Positions 11,997 through 25,800 of a stretch of DNA of 64,000 nt are shown in pieces. Under the pieces are notes generated by a model that was not told the origin of the DNA, ran no database searches, and worked only from the letters and a program-made list of their open reading frames with translations. A program made the translations under genes and the position numbers. The stretch comes from Anaeramoeba flamelloides (Eukaryota; Metamonada; Anaeramoebidae), in assembly GCA_027625915.1 (NCBI GenBank), contig JANTQA010000048.1:4278001-4342000 (forward strand), in the 5' to 3' direction. Position 1 is the stretch's first letter. Each line of letters starts with the position of its first letter.

Positions 11997-14900
11997 AGTA
12001 CGAGAACAGGAATTTGTGTTTGGCAACGGTTTGGATTATGAAGTATAATAAGAAACTTTTGTAAGATTTATTGGGTAAAATAAATTTAAAAAAGTCAAGT
12101 TTGAAAGAAAAAAAGTTTTTGAAAAAAGGTTTTATTGTTTGTAACAAACATAAAAAAATGAAACGAACAAAAAAAATTTCGATATGAATAATTTCCAAAA
12201 ATTTTTTTAAAGTTGGTTTAAATCACTTCTTTGTTGAATTAGGCCAATAAACAATATTAGTAGAGATGGTTAGTCGTTATTTTGTCGATTTTTTGACTTG
12301 TTTTTTGCAAATTCAAATCCAAATTGTTTTTATCAACACAAATTGATTGTGGAATTACTCATTTCCTTAGAAATCGAAATCTTAAGATTTGACTCCATCC
12401 ATTAATTTGTAAATTGGATTTTTTATTTTTTTTAGTTTGTTTTTCTTGCTGATTAAAAGAAATGTTTTCAAGTTTTAAGAGAATCAACATATTCAGATTT
12501 CACAGACACAACTCTAATTTTCTATTCCTCTTATTTTTAAATTGAGTTCTTTGTAATTAACCAAATTAATCTAAAATGACGTAGTTTTTGAAATATTTGT
12601 TTAAATCCAATCGAGCGAATTGGTGGTTATAAACAACATCTGATAATTAAGTTGGTTTTATTTTAAAAAGTGTCTTTGTCTTGTTGTTGAAATATAATAC
12701 GCTAGTTAGTAAATATTCTGAATACTTTTTTTTCTTTGTTCTTTTTCTTTTTATGTAAAAAAATTTCAAAAGATCACTTTTTTTTTTTTTTTTTGATTTT
12801 AAACGAACAAACTTGTTGTTCTCTAAATTGTGTTATTTTCACACGACGTTCAACGAAACAAACTTTTAAAAATTTAGTACAAGAAGATATTTACATCATC
12901 TTCAAATAAAGCCACCTATTTACGTTCATCTCATTAACATAGAAATTTTCGAAATGTTTCCAACATTTTTTTTTTATTTTATCTTTTCTTTATGGTTATT
13001 TACTTCAACTTTTATTGAAGCGAACAAACGAATGGACGTATATTTCACCCAATAAAATTCTTTAGATGTTAATTTGCACAAGAACCTTTCAACAAAAGAT
13101 AATTTTTGGAAAAATTTTCCCACAGTCTTATCTTTTTTAAGGTTTACAACCCCTGAAATTTAAAAAAAGATTATCTCGTATTAGGCGTGGTGAGTTGTTA
13201 ATTTGGTTTCTTAACTGATCGATCTTTGATTTCGTATTTGTTTTATTATTTTCTGTTTTTTTTTTCCAATTAATAAATGAAAATTTTTATTTCAATTTAC
13301 AAAATTAATATTAATTATTACTGCTCCAATCAAATTAGCAGAGTAAAAATTTTGTCTTAGAGTTAACTAAGGAAGTTTAATTTAATGTTCTAAAAATATC
13401 ATTTCTAAAAGATGTTCTAAAGATCTTTGAATTTTCTTCAGCTTAGAAAATGAAAAATATTTTGAGATTTTGAACTAAAAATTTTCATTTTTTAATTGGA
13501 AAATAATAGTATTCAAAAAGGCAATTGATTTTTTTTTTCCGGAATCTGAATTAAAGAGTTAATGTTAATAGATTGGGTGGTATTTAAGAATAAATTTTGA
13601 TTATTAGGGTTGTCAATTGGAATATTTATTTTCCTTTTACTTAATTTTACCAATAAACTAAAAGAAAAAAAAAAATAAATTTAGTAAAAGCTCCATAAAA
13701 ACAAAATCAATTAAAAATTTAATCCAAAATCAATATCACACAATTCGGTTTAACTTATCTTCCAACCTAATTGCTGAGCACTCTTCAATTTGGATTTCAG
13801 AAAAAAAAAAAAAAAATTGTACTTTTGAATCAATATAAAAATTCTTACTAATCCGAAGATCGATCAATTTTAAACAAACAAACAAATCTACACCAGCAAT
13901 ACAAGATAATCTTTATTTAAATCCCAGTAACTTATATTTATCCCCCCAAAAGTAATAGAGTAATTTACTTTACAATATTTTAAAATCAGATAAAAGAACA
14001 CATTTTCCCACTTAGAGAAATGAGTTATAATTTTTAAGAGTTAACCCCCCCTAATAAAATTTCTAGTAATGCCTCATGTTAAACATTTAAATCCCAATTT
14101 AAAAATTTTGATTCAATATAAATTTAATTTTGATAAAAGTAAAAAATATTAAACAAATTATATTAGAAATACTAAATTACACCCACCGAATAATAGAATG
14201 ATAAAAATTATTTATTGTTTATATAAAACAAAATTTAAGAAATAATTATCAATAAAAATACAAAAATGAAAGGTGTTGAGAAAAGCGCAACGTTAGAACA
14301 ATAACAAACATTTATCGGCCATTTTAAGGATAAAACAATATATTATAAATTGTTCATATCCACACTAAAACCACAATACCACATTCACCCCAGGATCGAA
14401 TAATATTATATCATATACAGACAAAATCAGATCTTTTTAAAAAGCTTATTTTTTTTTAATGTTAAAATTTTTTAATTTAAATAATTATCGATTGAGAAAA
14501 AAAAAATTCAAAACACCAATTGAAATTATTGTTAATATGTAAAATTTTCACCCCAAGAGCTTAAGAAACCGAACTCAAGAATTACCTCCCGAATTTCATT
14601 AAAAATATTTAAATTTAAAAAAAAAATTGTAACAAATGAAATTTACTCAAACATCAAAGCTATATGTACATAATAATACATATTAGTAAGATTGCTAAAG
14701 GATTTTTATCAAATCCAACTTTTTATGTATCTTAAATAGCCCCACCCAAGCAATTTATCGTTTTCTTTGTTGAATTTATCTAAAATACCCGCCAAAATTC
14801 TAAAATAATAATAATAAAAATCCCGGTTTTGAAAATTATAATAAATATGTTTTCCTTCAAATTTCTTTCTGATATTTTTTTAAAAATTTTAATTTTTGTG

Positions 14901-17900
14901 TAAATACACCAATTTGTGTTAAAACTGGAATCAAATGATTGTTTTTTTCTAGATTAAGCCAAATCCAAAATCCTATATCTTTTCAAGAACATGACAATTT
15001 GGATTCTTTCTTAAATGCCGAAACTTTGCAATATTAAATATATTTGTTAACTTTTAAGAACCAGAAAGTGTTTTTTTTTAATAAAGTTAAAAGAGAAAAG
15101 TATTTAAATAACAAGTCTTTCAAAACATTCCATAAAAACTATTACATTTTTTTTTTATTATTATTTATGGCAGGGGGGATCGTTGTCTTATTTGTCCGGG
15201 TTCCTAACTTATTATTTAGAAAATTTGTTAATAACTCAAAAAAAAAAAAAAAAAACACCAAAGTATACACTGCCCTTTCTGATGAAAACAGTGAATTTAT
15301 TCATCAAAATACACTTAAAAAAGTTCTATAACACCAGTTAAATTTGCCTACTCTAGAAATTTCTTTGACAAAAAATGAGAAATCTTTACAATTACAACAA
15401 TTTTCACAATTTTACACTTCTAAGATCTGTTCAAATTTTAATTTTATAATTTCATAATTCCCCTTTTAAATTTATGTACATAAAACAATTTCTAAAACCA
15501 TTCTAAATAATTTTTACAGTTACTCTTAGGAGTTTGAAATGTTTTAAAGTTTGAAATTGTAATAAAAAATCCCCAAAAGCCATTTTTGCAATTATTTTTT
15601 GTGTTATTTTCAATTTTCCTTTTCATTGAAAGAATTAAAGTCTATTTCTTTCAAAATTTTCAATCAAAAATCTATTTGGAAATTTCGTTTGTTTTGATTT
15701 TAACTTGACAATCTGTAATTTTGTTAATACAGTTTCTTCAGAATGAATATTCTTTTCGAGATTCGGATGTAAAATATCCCACTAAATAACCCCCCCCATT
15801 GTGGGAATACAGTTCTTAAAATTATAGAATTTTGATCTTCTAATTACTTTCAAATTTTGGAGCATTATTTAATCAACAAAGGCGATGAATTAAAAAAAAA
15901 ATCAAATGTGCTGTATTATTCTTGTTGAGATAGATAAGCGTTAACCATTTCATTTTTTTTTTCAACTTAGAATGAGTATATTTCCTTCTCTTTTAAATTC
16001 TGTCTTTTAAAACCAAAATCAATACTCAAGTTCTCTTTGATTTTTTACAAATAAAAAAAGAATCTTTGACAAAAATATTCCAAAAAAAAAAGGTAGATGG
16101 GAAATATTTATTTGATCGACCAGAAAAATTGTGGAAAACAACCACTTAATATAAGTTACACTTAAACATGACTATTAGAACACAATTATACCATAACTGT
16201 GTATATATTTTACTCTAATTCCATTTTCAATGAACTTTGGATTACAAACATATTTTTGTTTATTTTTTTTATTTCAAATAATAGAACAATGAAATTTGAT
16301 GCAGAAGTTATTAAATATGATTGGTTCTTATTAAAAATCATTTAAGTAAAAACTTTTACCTTTGATAAATATTTTTTTGACATATTTCTTGCTTTCTTAA
16401 TCCACTTTCTTTTTTCAATGTATTTGATATCAAAATATTTGAAAAAAATTCTATAAAGAAATAAAAAAAAAGGAAATTCATTTTAAAATAAGATCTTTTT
16501 TTACTCTTTTTTGGGAATAATTCGAATTCCTAATGTGGAAGCACAACAAAAAAGTCCAGGTAAACAATTTTTTTTTTCTTTTCAAAAAAATAAAAAAATA
16601 TTTTTTATGTGATCTCTTGTTCTTAAAAAATTATTAATTAACTATCTTGTGAAATACAAAGAAATAAAATTTACCCATCTTCTCTAAAAGTAAGCATATT
16701 CTGTCAATTTAGGGTTTACCCATAAATCGAAACCAAACCATTGTTCTTTGTATTTACTAAGCATATGTATAAAATAAATTATAAGGGGAGTACGTGATAC
16801 TCCCGTTTAATACCCTTACCACCAATTAAAGAATAAAAAATTAAAAAATAAAGAAATTGATTCAAGAGAACACAAAAAATCATTTATTTCTTGATATATT
16901 CTGTAATATTGATACAATTACCACTTATTTTCTTGGCTTTATATTTAATTCTTATGGAAAATACTTTAGTTTTTAAAGAATTTTTATTAAAAAAAATTAC
17001 TTGATATTTGATAAGAATGTCCAAAAAAATTTTTTTCGTTTGAATTTTATATTTAATTTAAACTAATTTAGATTTGGTCAAAGAAAAGAAGAGGCTTTTT
17101 AAAAGCTATTTCAGAAAATAATGCTTTATTGGATTAATTAATTTGATTTTAAAGTATTTTATTTTCTATTAAATGTCAAAACTCAAAATAATATATATGA
17201 TTTTTTTTTCGATATTTAATAAGCTTTTCTTTTTCTTTCATTTGAAATTTTTGTATCACATTTTGTTGTTTCTAAGAATTCAAAATCCTTTTATTTTTAC
17301 CACATTAACACTTATTATATATTTTTGGTCTAATTTTGATCTAAATATACGAAAAAAGAATTTTTAAAACAAAATTTAAAAAAAATATTTTTGTCTAATT
17401 ATAATAAATAGTAATGCAGTGAAAAATACAAGGTAGTTAGCTTTTTAGATTGATCCACATTAAGAAGACAAAAACAAAAAGATCATATAAAAATTTAATT
17501 TGATTTATTTATTTTTTTGTTATATATTTCAATAATCTTATTGGGAAGGGTGATTTTTCTTGTTTGGTTCCAAAATAAAAGAATTGTTTAAAATACACAA
17601 CTAATAGCATTGATTATATAATTATTCTCTTACTAATTTCATACATTCACTTAAATATATTTCTAGATCAAAATTATAAATTTAAATAGAAAAAAATTAT
17701 TAATCCAAAACGTTCAAAAATATAATTTTTTACTATTTTAATTGAAACTATTTAACAAATTGTCTTTGGGTTTAAGAACAAAAAGCCAAATTTTCAAAGA
17801 TATAACCAAAAATTTAAAAGTTGGAATCAAAAAATTTAAAAAAATTCCAAAGGATATAGGTCTTTATTCACATTTTCAAATCCATTAATTCCCTCTAAAG

Positions 17901-18934
17901 AACAAAATTTTCAAACACATTATAAATTATTTTATTCTGATTTAAGGGACTAACCTCTATTAAAGTTTTTTACCTAAATTTAATTTAGATTGAGAAAAAT
18001 TTTTACCAATTACTTAGATTTGAAAAACCCTGTTTATTTTTAATATTAAACATATTTCTAGATAAGGAATCCTTATTTAGAAATTGGTCAAAAAAAAAAA
18101 AAAAATAGAGACTAATCCCTTAAAGAAATCTTAAAAAGCATTTTTTATTTATATATATACCACTTTAAAATAACAAAGAATTTTTGGATTCCATTTAATA
18201 AGTAAAATAATTTTCTGGCAACAATACAACACAAAAACATCAGGGTTGACAAAAAAGATCTTTAAAGTAAAATCCCAAGAAGTAAAACCTCAAATCTTTA
18301 TTATTTAGAAGAAATATTAAATTCTTTTTATTAGTTTTTTAAAAAAAATTTAATAATTAATAAATTTATTAGAATAATGAATAATTTTAATAAAAAACCG
18401 AATTCAAACCTAAAAAATAGGTTGAGATTAATCATTGGAAGAAAAAAGAATTATTTGATTTCAATGAAATCAAAAAAAAAGAAGAATCATTTTTGTGGTT
18501 TTTTTTTGAAAATGAATCAAAATGTGAAATCTGATTATACAAAGGCATTAATTTATATTCGGAAAGTTAAGAAAGGTTATAAAAAAAGAAAAATAAAAGT
18601 TTTTTGAGAGATGATATCTCATATGAAAAGGATGATGAAAAAATAATGATTTTTTTGTTTTTATTTATTTTCTGAATATTAAGAATTGTGAATTCTTTTA
18701 AATTTTTTAAATTTATTGAAAATTCTGTTAATTGCCTTTAATTTAAATTGGTTTGACAAAGAATTTTGAAAGTGAATAACCACTCAAAATTAAAAAAAAA
18801 AAAAAAAAAGAAATAAGAATTAGAACGAAAAATAAAAATAAAAAAAAAAAGTAGGGAAAGGAAGAAGAGAAAAAAAAGAAAAAAGTAAAGGAAAAACAAG
18901 AGCAAGGAAAAAAACAAAAAAAATAAAAAAAAAA
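11997..18934. other. Gene-poor intergenic stretch, 6.9 kb
   Basis: Between the 5' end of the saposin-like gene and the 3' end of the PP2A scaffold gene. It contains an old family C element (13140-13938) and a zone from about 13.9 to 15.9 kb with repeated C-runs on the plus strand. A small hairpin lies at 16787-16805 (GGGAGTA and TACTCCC around CGTGA). I could not support a gene. A 76-codon Lys-rich frame (18377-18607) and a frame with a hydrophobic segment but no ATG (15044-15331) were considered and set aside. Confidence 0.6.
13140..13938. mobile_element. MITE-like element, family C, older copy
   Basis: The left end AGGTTTACAACCCCTGAAAT, continuing through GATTATCTCGTATT, is matched in inverted form by the region ending near 13938 (AAGATAATCTTTATTTAAAT on the plus strand). 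TA precedes the left end (13138-13139). Family membership comes from the better copy at 43972-44541. The right boundary is approximate because the arms have diverged. Confidence 0.55.
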
Positions 18935-21900
18935 TTAAGAAATTTTGTTTAAGGCAGAAGTAGCAAAGTGTTTAACATCTGGATCTTCGTCTTTAGCTAA
19001 TTCATTAAGGCAAGGTTTAACTTCTTGTTGGATTGTATTTTCTTCCAAGTATGGTAATAATGATTTTAAAGTTTTTGCGAGGTATAATTTGACATTTGCG
19101 ACTTTGTCACCTTTCAAGTTTTTGATTTTTGGTAAAATTTTTTCGGTAACAATTTCGTTTCCGAGTTCGGGTGCAAGTACTGTTAAAGAATACATTCCTG
19201 TTTGTTTGATTTTATAATTTGGTTCTTCTAATAATTTAAAGATATGTGGGAGTAAATGTTCCATACACCAGTCTGATCCAAAAACTTTTGTTAATTTTAC
19301 AAGATTTCTTGCGGCCGTTTGTCTTATTTTAAAAACAGAATCTTTTAACCATGACATTGTTAAATCGGTTAATTTTTCATCAAAAAATTGAACACCCTAT
19401 AGATAATAATAAAATAGTTCATTAAAATAACACAAAAAAGATAATAATTAGTTTTAAAAAAAAGGCAAATAAAAATAAAAAATGTAAAAAGTGAGAAAGA
19501 AAGAAGAAAATTTACTAGTTGAATGGCAAGTTTTGGAATATATTCAATGACTGCATTTCTAACTCTCCATTGACGATCTTCAAAGAGTTCTACAACAACT
19601 GGCAATAAAGTACTTGCAAGTACTTCAATGGTAATTACTTGTGTAACTGTGTCAAGTTTGGAAATAATGTTTAATTTGACATCTGAAATGTCTTCTTTTA
19701 ATAAATCAAGATAAAGTGGTACTAATTTTTCAACAGTCATTTCTTTTCCGATAATTGGTGCTAATTCGGTAACAGAAGCAGCAAGTGCAACTATTTTGGG
19801 TTTTTTTATTTGTATGATATTAAAATGGAAAATATTTGAATATTAGAAAAAGAAAAATCAAAATCCAAAAGAAAGAAAGAAAGAAATATTACTTTTAACA
19901 TTATCAGAAAAATCTTTTGATAGTTCTTCAATAACTGGAAGAATAGCATCTTTAATTACATCTTGATAAACTCTAATTTGACCACAAAGTTCTGCAATTC
20001 TTAATGTGGCACAAGTTCGTACTTCTTCTTCGTTATCTTTAAGTAATCCAATGAAAACTTCAACAAGATCGTTTTTTGTTACTTCAGGTTCAATTGGTTC
20101 AGAAAGCTATTTAGTGTCACAATTTTTAGAAAAAGTAAGAACAAAAAGAATGATTTAATTATTAATATTTTGATTTTGAAAATATTACACTTTGTAAATT
20201 CATTGAAGAAAAAGAAAAAACAACAACAAAAAATTGAGAAAAAAAAAAAAAAATTAATTTACTTGACAGAATCTTTCAGCAACCATGTAACGTACACGCC
20301 AAGATCTGTCTTTTGCACAAGATTTTAAAGTAGGGATGACGTATGTAATAAACTCATCTTCAGTTAAAATTTTAGATAATGCAACACAATTATCAACAGC
20401 TAAAAGTCTAACACGATCTTGGTCATCTTCAGCTAATTTTACAAAAAGTGGTATTAATTCTTTTCTTAAATTTTCACGTCCAACGTATGGCACTAAAACC
20501 TATGATTTTATTTTCAAAAAACGCGAAAATTAAATAAATAAAGAAATAAATATTAAAAAAAAGTATAATAGAAATGAGAAATGTTTTTTAAAAAAAAATT
20601 GATAAAGATTTTTGAAAATGATATTTACAGCAAGTCCTTTTGCGGCAGATCTTCGAACCATTGGTGTTGGATCTTTACATAAATCAGAAAAGAGTCTATT
20701 AAATTATATTAAATAAAATAAGAATATTAGAAAAATATAGATTTTTTAATTAGACATTAGGATGAATAACAATCTTAATTATACAAAATAAAATGTTTTA
20801 TTGTAATTTAAAAGAAAAAAAAAAAAAAAAAAATACAATTATTCAAAATAATAAAGGAAAATACGATAAAAGATTCTTTTGAACAAATCTTGAGAATATA
20901 AAATAAATGTATCAAAAACTTTTTATTGCTTCTCTTTTCAAAGAGTTTAATAATTGTTTTTATTCATTTTAAAAAGGATAAACATTCAGAAAGAGATGTC
21001 AAGAAACATTTTACATTTGAAAAATAATTTTTTCAAATTTTATAGCCTTGAGTAAATTTTTTAGTACAACAAACTTCACTTCACTAAATTCATCATTGTT
21101 CATGTTGAATTTTTCGATGAATGAGAAAATTTGAAGTGTATAATTTCACTCGTTGCATTAAAGTAAAAGTAATTAAAAAGTTCTTTTTTCTTTTTTCTTT
21201 TTTCTTTTTTTCGATTAAAAATTAAAAGAAAGAAATGATTTATTTCATAGAATAGTGTTTCAATTGATTTTGTTTTTTTTATTATTTCGAAAAGGAAGGA
21301 AAAAAAAAAAGAAAAAACTAGAAATAAGAATTTTGAGGTATTAATGTAAAAATCAATGTGGTTTGTTTCAGTCATTTTCAAAAGGTACAAAAAAAGATTT
21401 AAAAATCAAAATAGATTTCATTAGTGTTGAATTATGAAAATCTTTTTTGTTTTCCCTGTTTGAAAATGACTAAAGGATTGAAATCATCACAAATAAAAAG
21501 TATAAGGTTAAGACTAACAACATAAATCGATGCTTGATAAAATAAAAAAAATAAAAAAAAAAAAATAAAAAAATAAACAAAAGAAAATTTAAAAAAGAGA
21601 AAAAAACAAAAAATATAAAATTAAAAAAAAAAAAAAAAAAAAAAGAATAATTTTCAAGAAATGCCATAAAAACCACACTGTTACTTAATTACCATAAAAT
21701 TAAAAAAATAAAAATAGAAAAAATTCCTTACTGTCTTAATTCAGTTTTAGTTTCTTCATCAACGTTTTGGTAACAAATAGAAAACAACCCACAAGCAGAA
21801 GATCTTGAAGTAAACCATTTACCAGTTGCTAATTGTTTAAGGACTGGATATAAAAATTCTTGAATTTGATCTTCTCCCATTTCTTTGGAGATTTTTTTTA

Positions 21901-21987
21901 TTGCTTCAACAGTCTAAAGATTGTTTTCAATAAACAAAAAAAAAAATGTTCGAGGTAACCCAAGAATTTCAAATAAAAGAAAAATTT

Positions 21988-22025
<38 letters not shown>

Positions 22026-22359
22026 CAAACAATTAGAGAAATATAAAGGGAACAATATTAAAAAAAAAAATAAAAAAAAAAAAAAAAACAAAAATTTTAT
22101 TTAAAAAATAAAAGAAAAATTTTTATTTTTTAAAAAAATGGAAGAAAAAAAAAAAAAAAAAAAAACAAACTTTTTCTCGAACAACTGTTTCTTCAACAGA
22201 AGCAAGTGTTGTTAAAGGTGGTAAAATTGTATGTGCATATTCTCCACCACCAACAAATTCGACTAAGTTACCTAATTCATCAGCTAAAACGAGGAGAACT
22301 TCGTCTTCATCATCAGTAGCATCTGAAAAAACAGGAACAAAATGTGAAAAATTAGATTC

Positions 22360-22390
<31 letters not shown>

Positions 22391-22841
22391 TTTTTAAAAA
22401 GAATAAGAACAAAAATTTGATTGATAAAAGAAAACTTTCTGAAGAGAAAGGAGGATCTCAAGAAATGAGGATCATTAGGAAAGGGTATCATACCATTAAG
22501 GAAAGGAATTAATTCGGATCTGGTTCTTTCTTGACCAACAGCTTGTGCAATTGTACTGATTTGACGAAGAGAATTTAAACGAAGTTGAACGTCTTCATTT
22601 TTTAACTCTTCTACGAGTACTGCGATTGGATAAATTTCATCATCTTTTTTTTGGTCGGCTTTAAAATGAAAAAGAAGAAATAGTCAATAAAAAAGTTTCC
22701 AAGTAGGAAAAAAGCCCAAAAAAAATAAAAATAAAAAGAAAAAGAAAAAGACAAAGAAAATCAGAAAATTAGAAAAATCAAAAGAAAAAGAAAAAAAAGG
22801 GAAAGTAAAATGAAAAAGAAAAGGCTATTAAGTTTACACAT
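18935..22841 (-). CDS. PPP2R1A: PP2A scaffold subunit A (PR65), HEAT-repeat protein
   Basis: Exons, minus strand: 22841-22838, 22658-22494, 22322-22171, 21913-21732, 20695-20629, 20499-20263, 20106-19893, 19790-19516, 19396-18935. They join in consistent phase to 1758 nt, or 585 aa plus TAA; human PR65 alpha is 589 aa. The protein aligns end to end with PR65 and its fifteen HEAT repeats: [20 protein letters not shown] near the N terminus, [40 protein letters not shown] mid-protein, and [20 protein letters not shown] at the end. It should form the curved platform that holds the PP2A catalytic C and regulatory B subunits in cytoplasm and nucleus. The first coding exon is only ATGT (start codon plus one base), chosen because it gives [15 protein letters not shown], a GTAAAC donor and correct phase. 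That exon is inferred; the rest is firm. Introns contain long T-tracts on the sense strand. Confidence 0.95.
20696..21731 (-). other. Long intron (1036 bp) of the PP2A scaffold gene
   Basis: Donor GTAAGG at 21731 and acceptor TTAATAG ending at 20696, splitting a Gln codon (phase 2). The other seven introns of this gene are about 100-260 nt. No recognisable element or gene was seen inside; a 96-codon minus-strand frame is Lys/Phe-rich noise. Confidence 0.85.
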
Positions 22842-25800
22842 TATGATAAAAAGAGTGAATCCAAAGAAAAATAAAACAAAATTTCTATGAAAAGAAAAAA
22901 AAGATAAAAAAATAAAATGTTTTTCAAAATTTTTTTTTCGTTTTTTAAACCACAAGAAGGTTCCAAGATTGAAAATTTTTAAGAGAAAAAATATTGTTTA
23001 ATATCAAAAATTAGGAGAAATTTATCTTTATTTAACAATTTTCAAGATTGAACTTTGAAAATTTTAATTTAATTTTATAAATACTTCATTTGTTGATTTT
23101 TTAGAAAGATTTTATGTTATAAATAAATTCAGTCAATTCTGAAGAATTAATCTTTCTCAAAAAATACTGAAAATAGAACATTCTCAGAATATGAAATATT
23201 AATCTCATTTACAGAACTTATAACATTTTTCAAACACGATTCCATTTATCAAAAAACATTGTGATATTATTTTAAAAAAGTATTGATTTATTTTATTTTT
23301 TTTTGAAAAATGAGAAAGATTAAAAAATAAAATAGAAATCATTAAGATGCCTTGAGTATTGTTCACAGTTGAAACTTTCCGAATTTATAATAGTTGTTAT
23401 GTCTTGATGACTTGGACTTTTCATAAATACATTTAGGGGAAAGACAAAAGAATATTGATATTCAAAATGTTATGAGTCTTTGAATCTTAAATAGGAAAAA
23501 ATTTTCTCTTCATTTTCTTCTTTTTTCTTTTTGAATCAAGAAACTTCAAAAGAAATAGGAATACAATTTCTGAGCTTTGTGTATTTGTTTGGTCCTTTTT
23601 TATTCAATATATTGAGTGAAATAAAAAATCTTTATTAATGCTGAAAATTTTTGAATTTAAAAAAAGATAATCGGTAGAAATTGTAGAAACAATTTGAATT
23701 TTAAATACCAGTTGTCGAAAAATGTTTTATGATGTTATTTTTAGTTTTTCTTTATTTTTTGAAGGAAAAAAACATTCTTAGAGAGGATATACTTTGTTAC
23801 AGAGGGTGTTATTTTGAAAAACAATTGTAACTTTGGTATTTATTGGAAATAAAATAAAATTTAATTTGAATAGCAAGGATTCTAATAAATATCTCACTGA
23901 GCATAGGAATTTGAGATCTTAGGAAAATTACCTATGATATCACTCATCCATTATAGCCACATTACGGGATATCTTATTTAGATCATATTAAGGGTTCGAG
24001 GTTAAAACATTTTTGATCTGACACATTTTTTAAAATAAAATTTCATTACCCAATCCCTTTGGACTTTTTTTGTTTATTTTAACCGTTTTTAATTTACTTT
24101 TCCTTATTTTGAACAAAAATCTTTCAAATTTTTTTTTTTTTTTGAGATTACCATTTTACTAAAAAGTCATTTTTTTAAAAAATCTATGTTCAATTTTTTT
24201 ATTTTCAATAAATATTAAAATTTTTATTGATATTGTGGATGGACAATTCCTAAGAATATGTATAAAAAAAAAACACCGAAATTGTAGTGAAAAAAATCAA
24301 AAGTATGAAAATAATAAAATTGAAATATTAAAGTTTGATTAAACCCACGTTTTAATTAACATTTCAAAATTAAGACTAAAACCCATATACAATAAAATCC
24401 CAATTATAGAACTTCAAATTCTTTAATTTATTTTTTATTGTTAATTGCATTACAAATTTTAAAAGCCACCCAGTTCAGAAAAAAAAAGTTTTTTTGGTGG
24501 TGTTTTTTTTAACATCTTAAAATATGAATTCTAGTTTAGTTCGATTGTACAATGTTTATTTTAATAGAGACTATCTATTTTTTTTTGAAAATACTTCACT
24601 TTTCCCAAAAAAAACAAATACAGAAAAAAAAACAAATTAATTAATTAAAATTTTCTGTGTCCGGGTTTTCCATGATTTCAGAAGAATCAGGTAAAGTACA
24701 TGGATTTTGCAATATTCTATTAAATCATTGGAAAACTAATGTAAGTACTTTTGTTTTCCCAAATTCAAAAAAAAAAAAAAGAGTTAAATCATGTGTTTTT
24801 CTCTATTCTGATCAAGTCTGGTAAACCCAACGATTTTCTTTTTTTTACCTTTTGGAATAACCCAAAAATTTATTTTTACTCACTTTTTTGAATCCCGGAA
24901 AATCTAATGAAAGTTTACACCAATTGTTGTGTTTTAGAGATTCTATTTTTTTTTTTTTTTTAATTTAAGAAATATAAAGTAAATTTCTTGAATCTTCTTT
25001 TAATTTCACACATTTTAAAAAACCCCAACTGTGCTTCTTAGAATTCAAAAGAATTGATAAAAATCCAATATGTGACTTAATTCTTTTAAATTAAGAAAAA
25101 ATAATTAGAATGTACCCAATTACCATAATTCAAAAGGATAGAGTATAATAATAATAATTTTAATCCTTTTTTTTTTAATTCTGTAAAAAAAAAAAAAAAT
25201 GAAAGTGTTAGTCAAGTACCTAAGTTTATCAGAATTCAAAAGAATTAAGAATATTCAAAGATTTTTGTCAATTATTTTTAATTCTGCAAAACCTAATGGC
25301 GTTTTTTTTTTTTTACTTTTTGGAATAACCTGGAAACTTAAAGATTTTTTCTCTTTATTTCAAAAATTAAAAAAAAACCCAGGGAAAAACCAATAAAAAA
25401 TATCTATTCAAATATAAATAAAAAAACAACTCTTGACTATTTCACCCACTAAAACACCCCCACCCCCATGATAATATTAATTTAAAAATCACACTTTGAA
25501 ATCCAAAAAAATTAGAAGATTTGGAAATTGGACTTGATAAAGAACGAATTAATCAATTAAAAAACCACATTATTGAAAAGTATAAAAATATTTAAAAATC
25601 AGAAACATCAATATAAATATCAATCAATTACTGTACCATCAAGTATCTTCTTGCACTGCAGCTTATCTCTAATTTCCTGAGTTTTTTTTTTTTTTATTTA
25701 TTTAACCCGAAATATTTATATATTTGTCAAATTAATATAAAACTCAAAAAACATAAATTTGATTGAAATAAATTAAAACAATCGTGTCAAATCGTTAAGT

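Noticed and set aside
15044-15331. 95-codon frame with a hydrophobic segment (FLLLFMAGGIVVLFV)
   Set aside because: No ATG start, no recognisable family, no clear splice sites; left as unexplained.
16505-16565. Possible exon end (PNVEAQQKSP followed by GTAAAC)
   Set aside because: No start codon, an in-frame TAA close upstream and no matching downstream exon.
18377-18607. 76-codon ATG-initiated Lys-rich frame
   Set aside because: Codons look plausible but there is no family match, no supporting context, and Lys/Asn-rich frames arise easily in this DNA.
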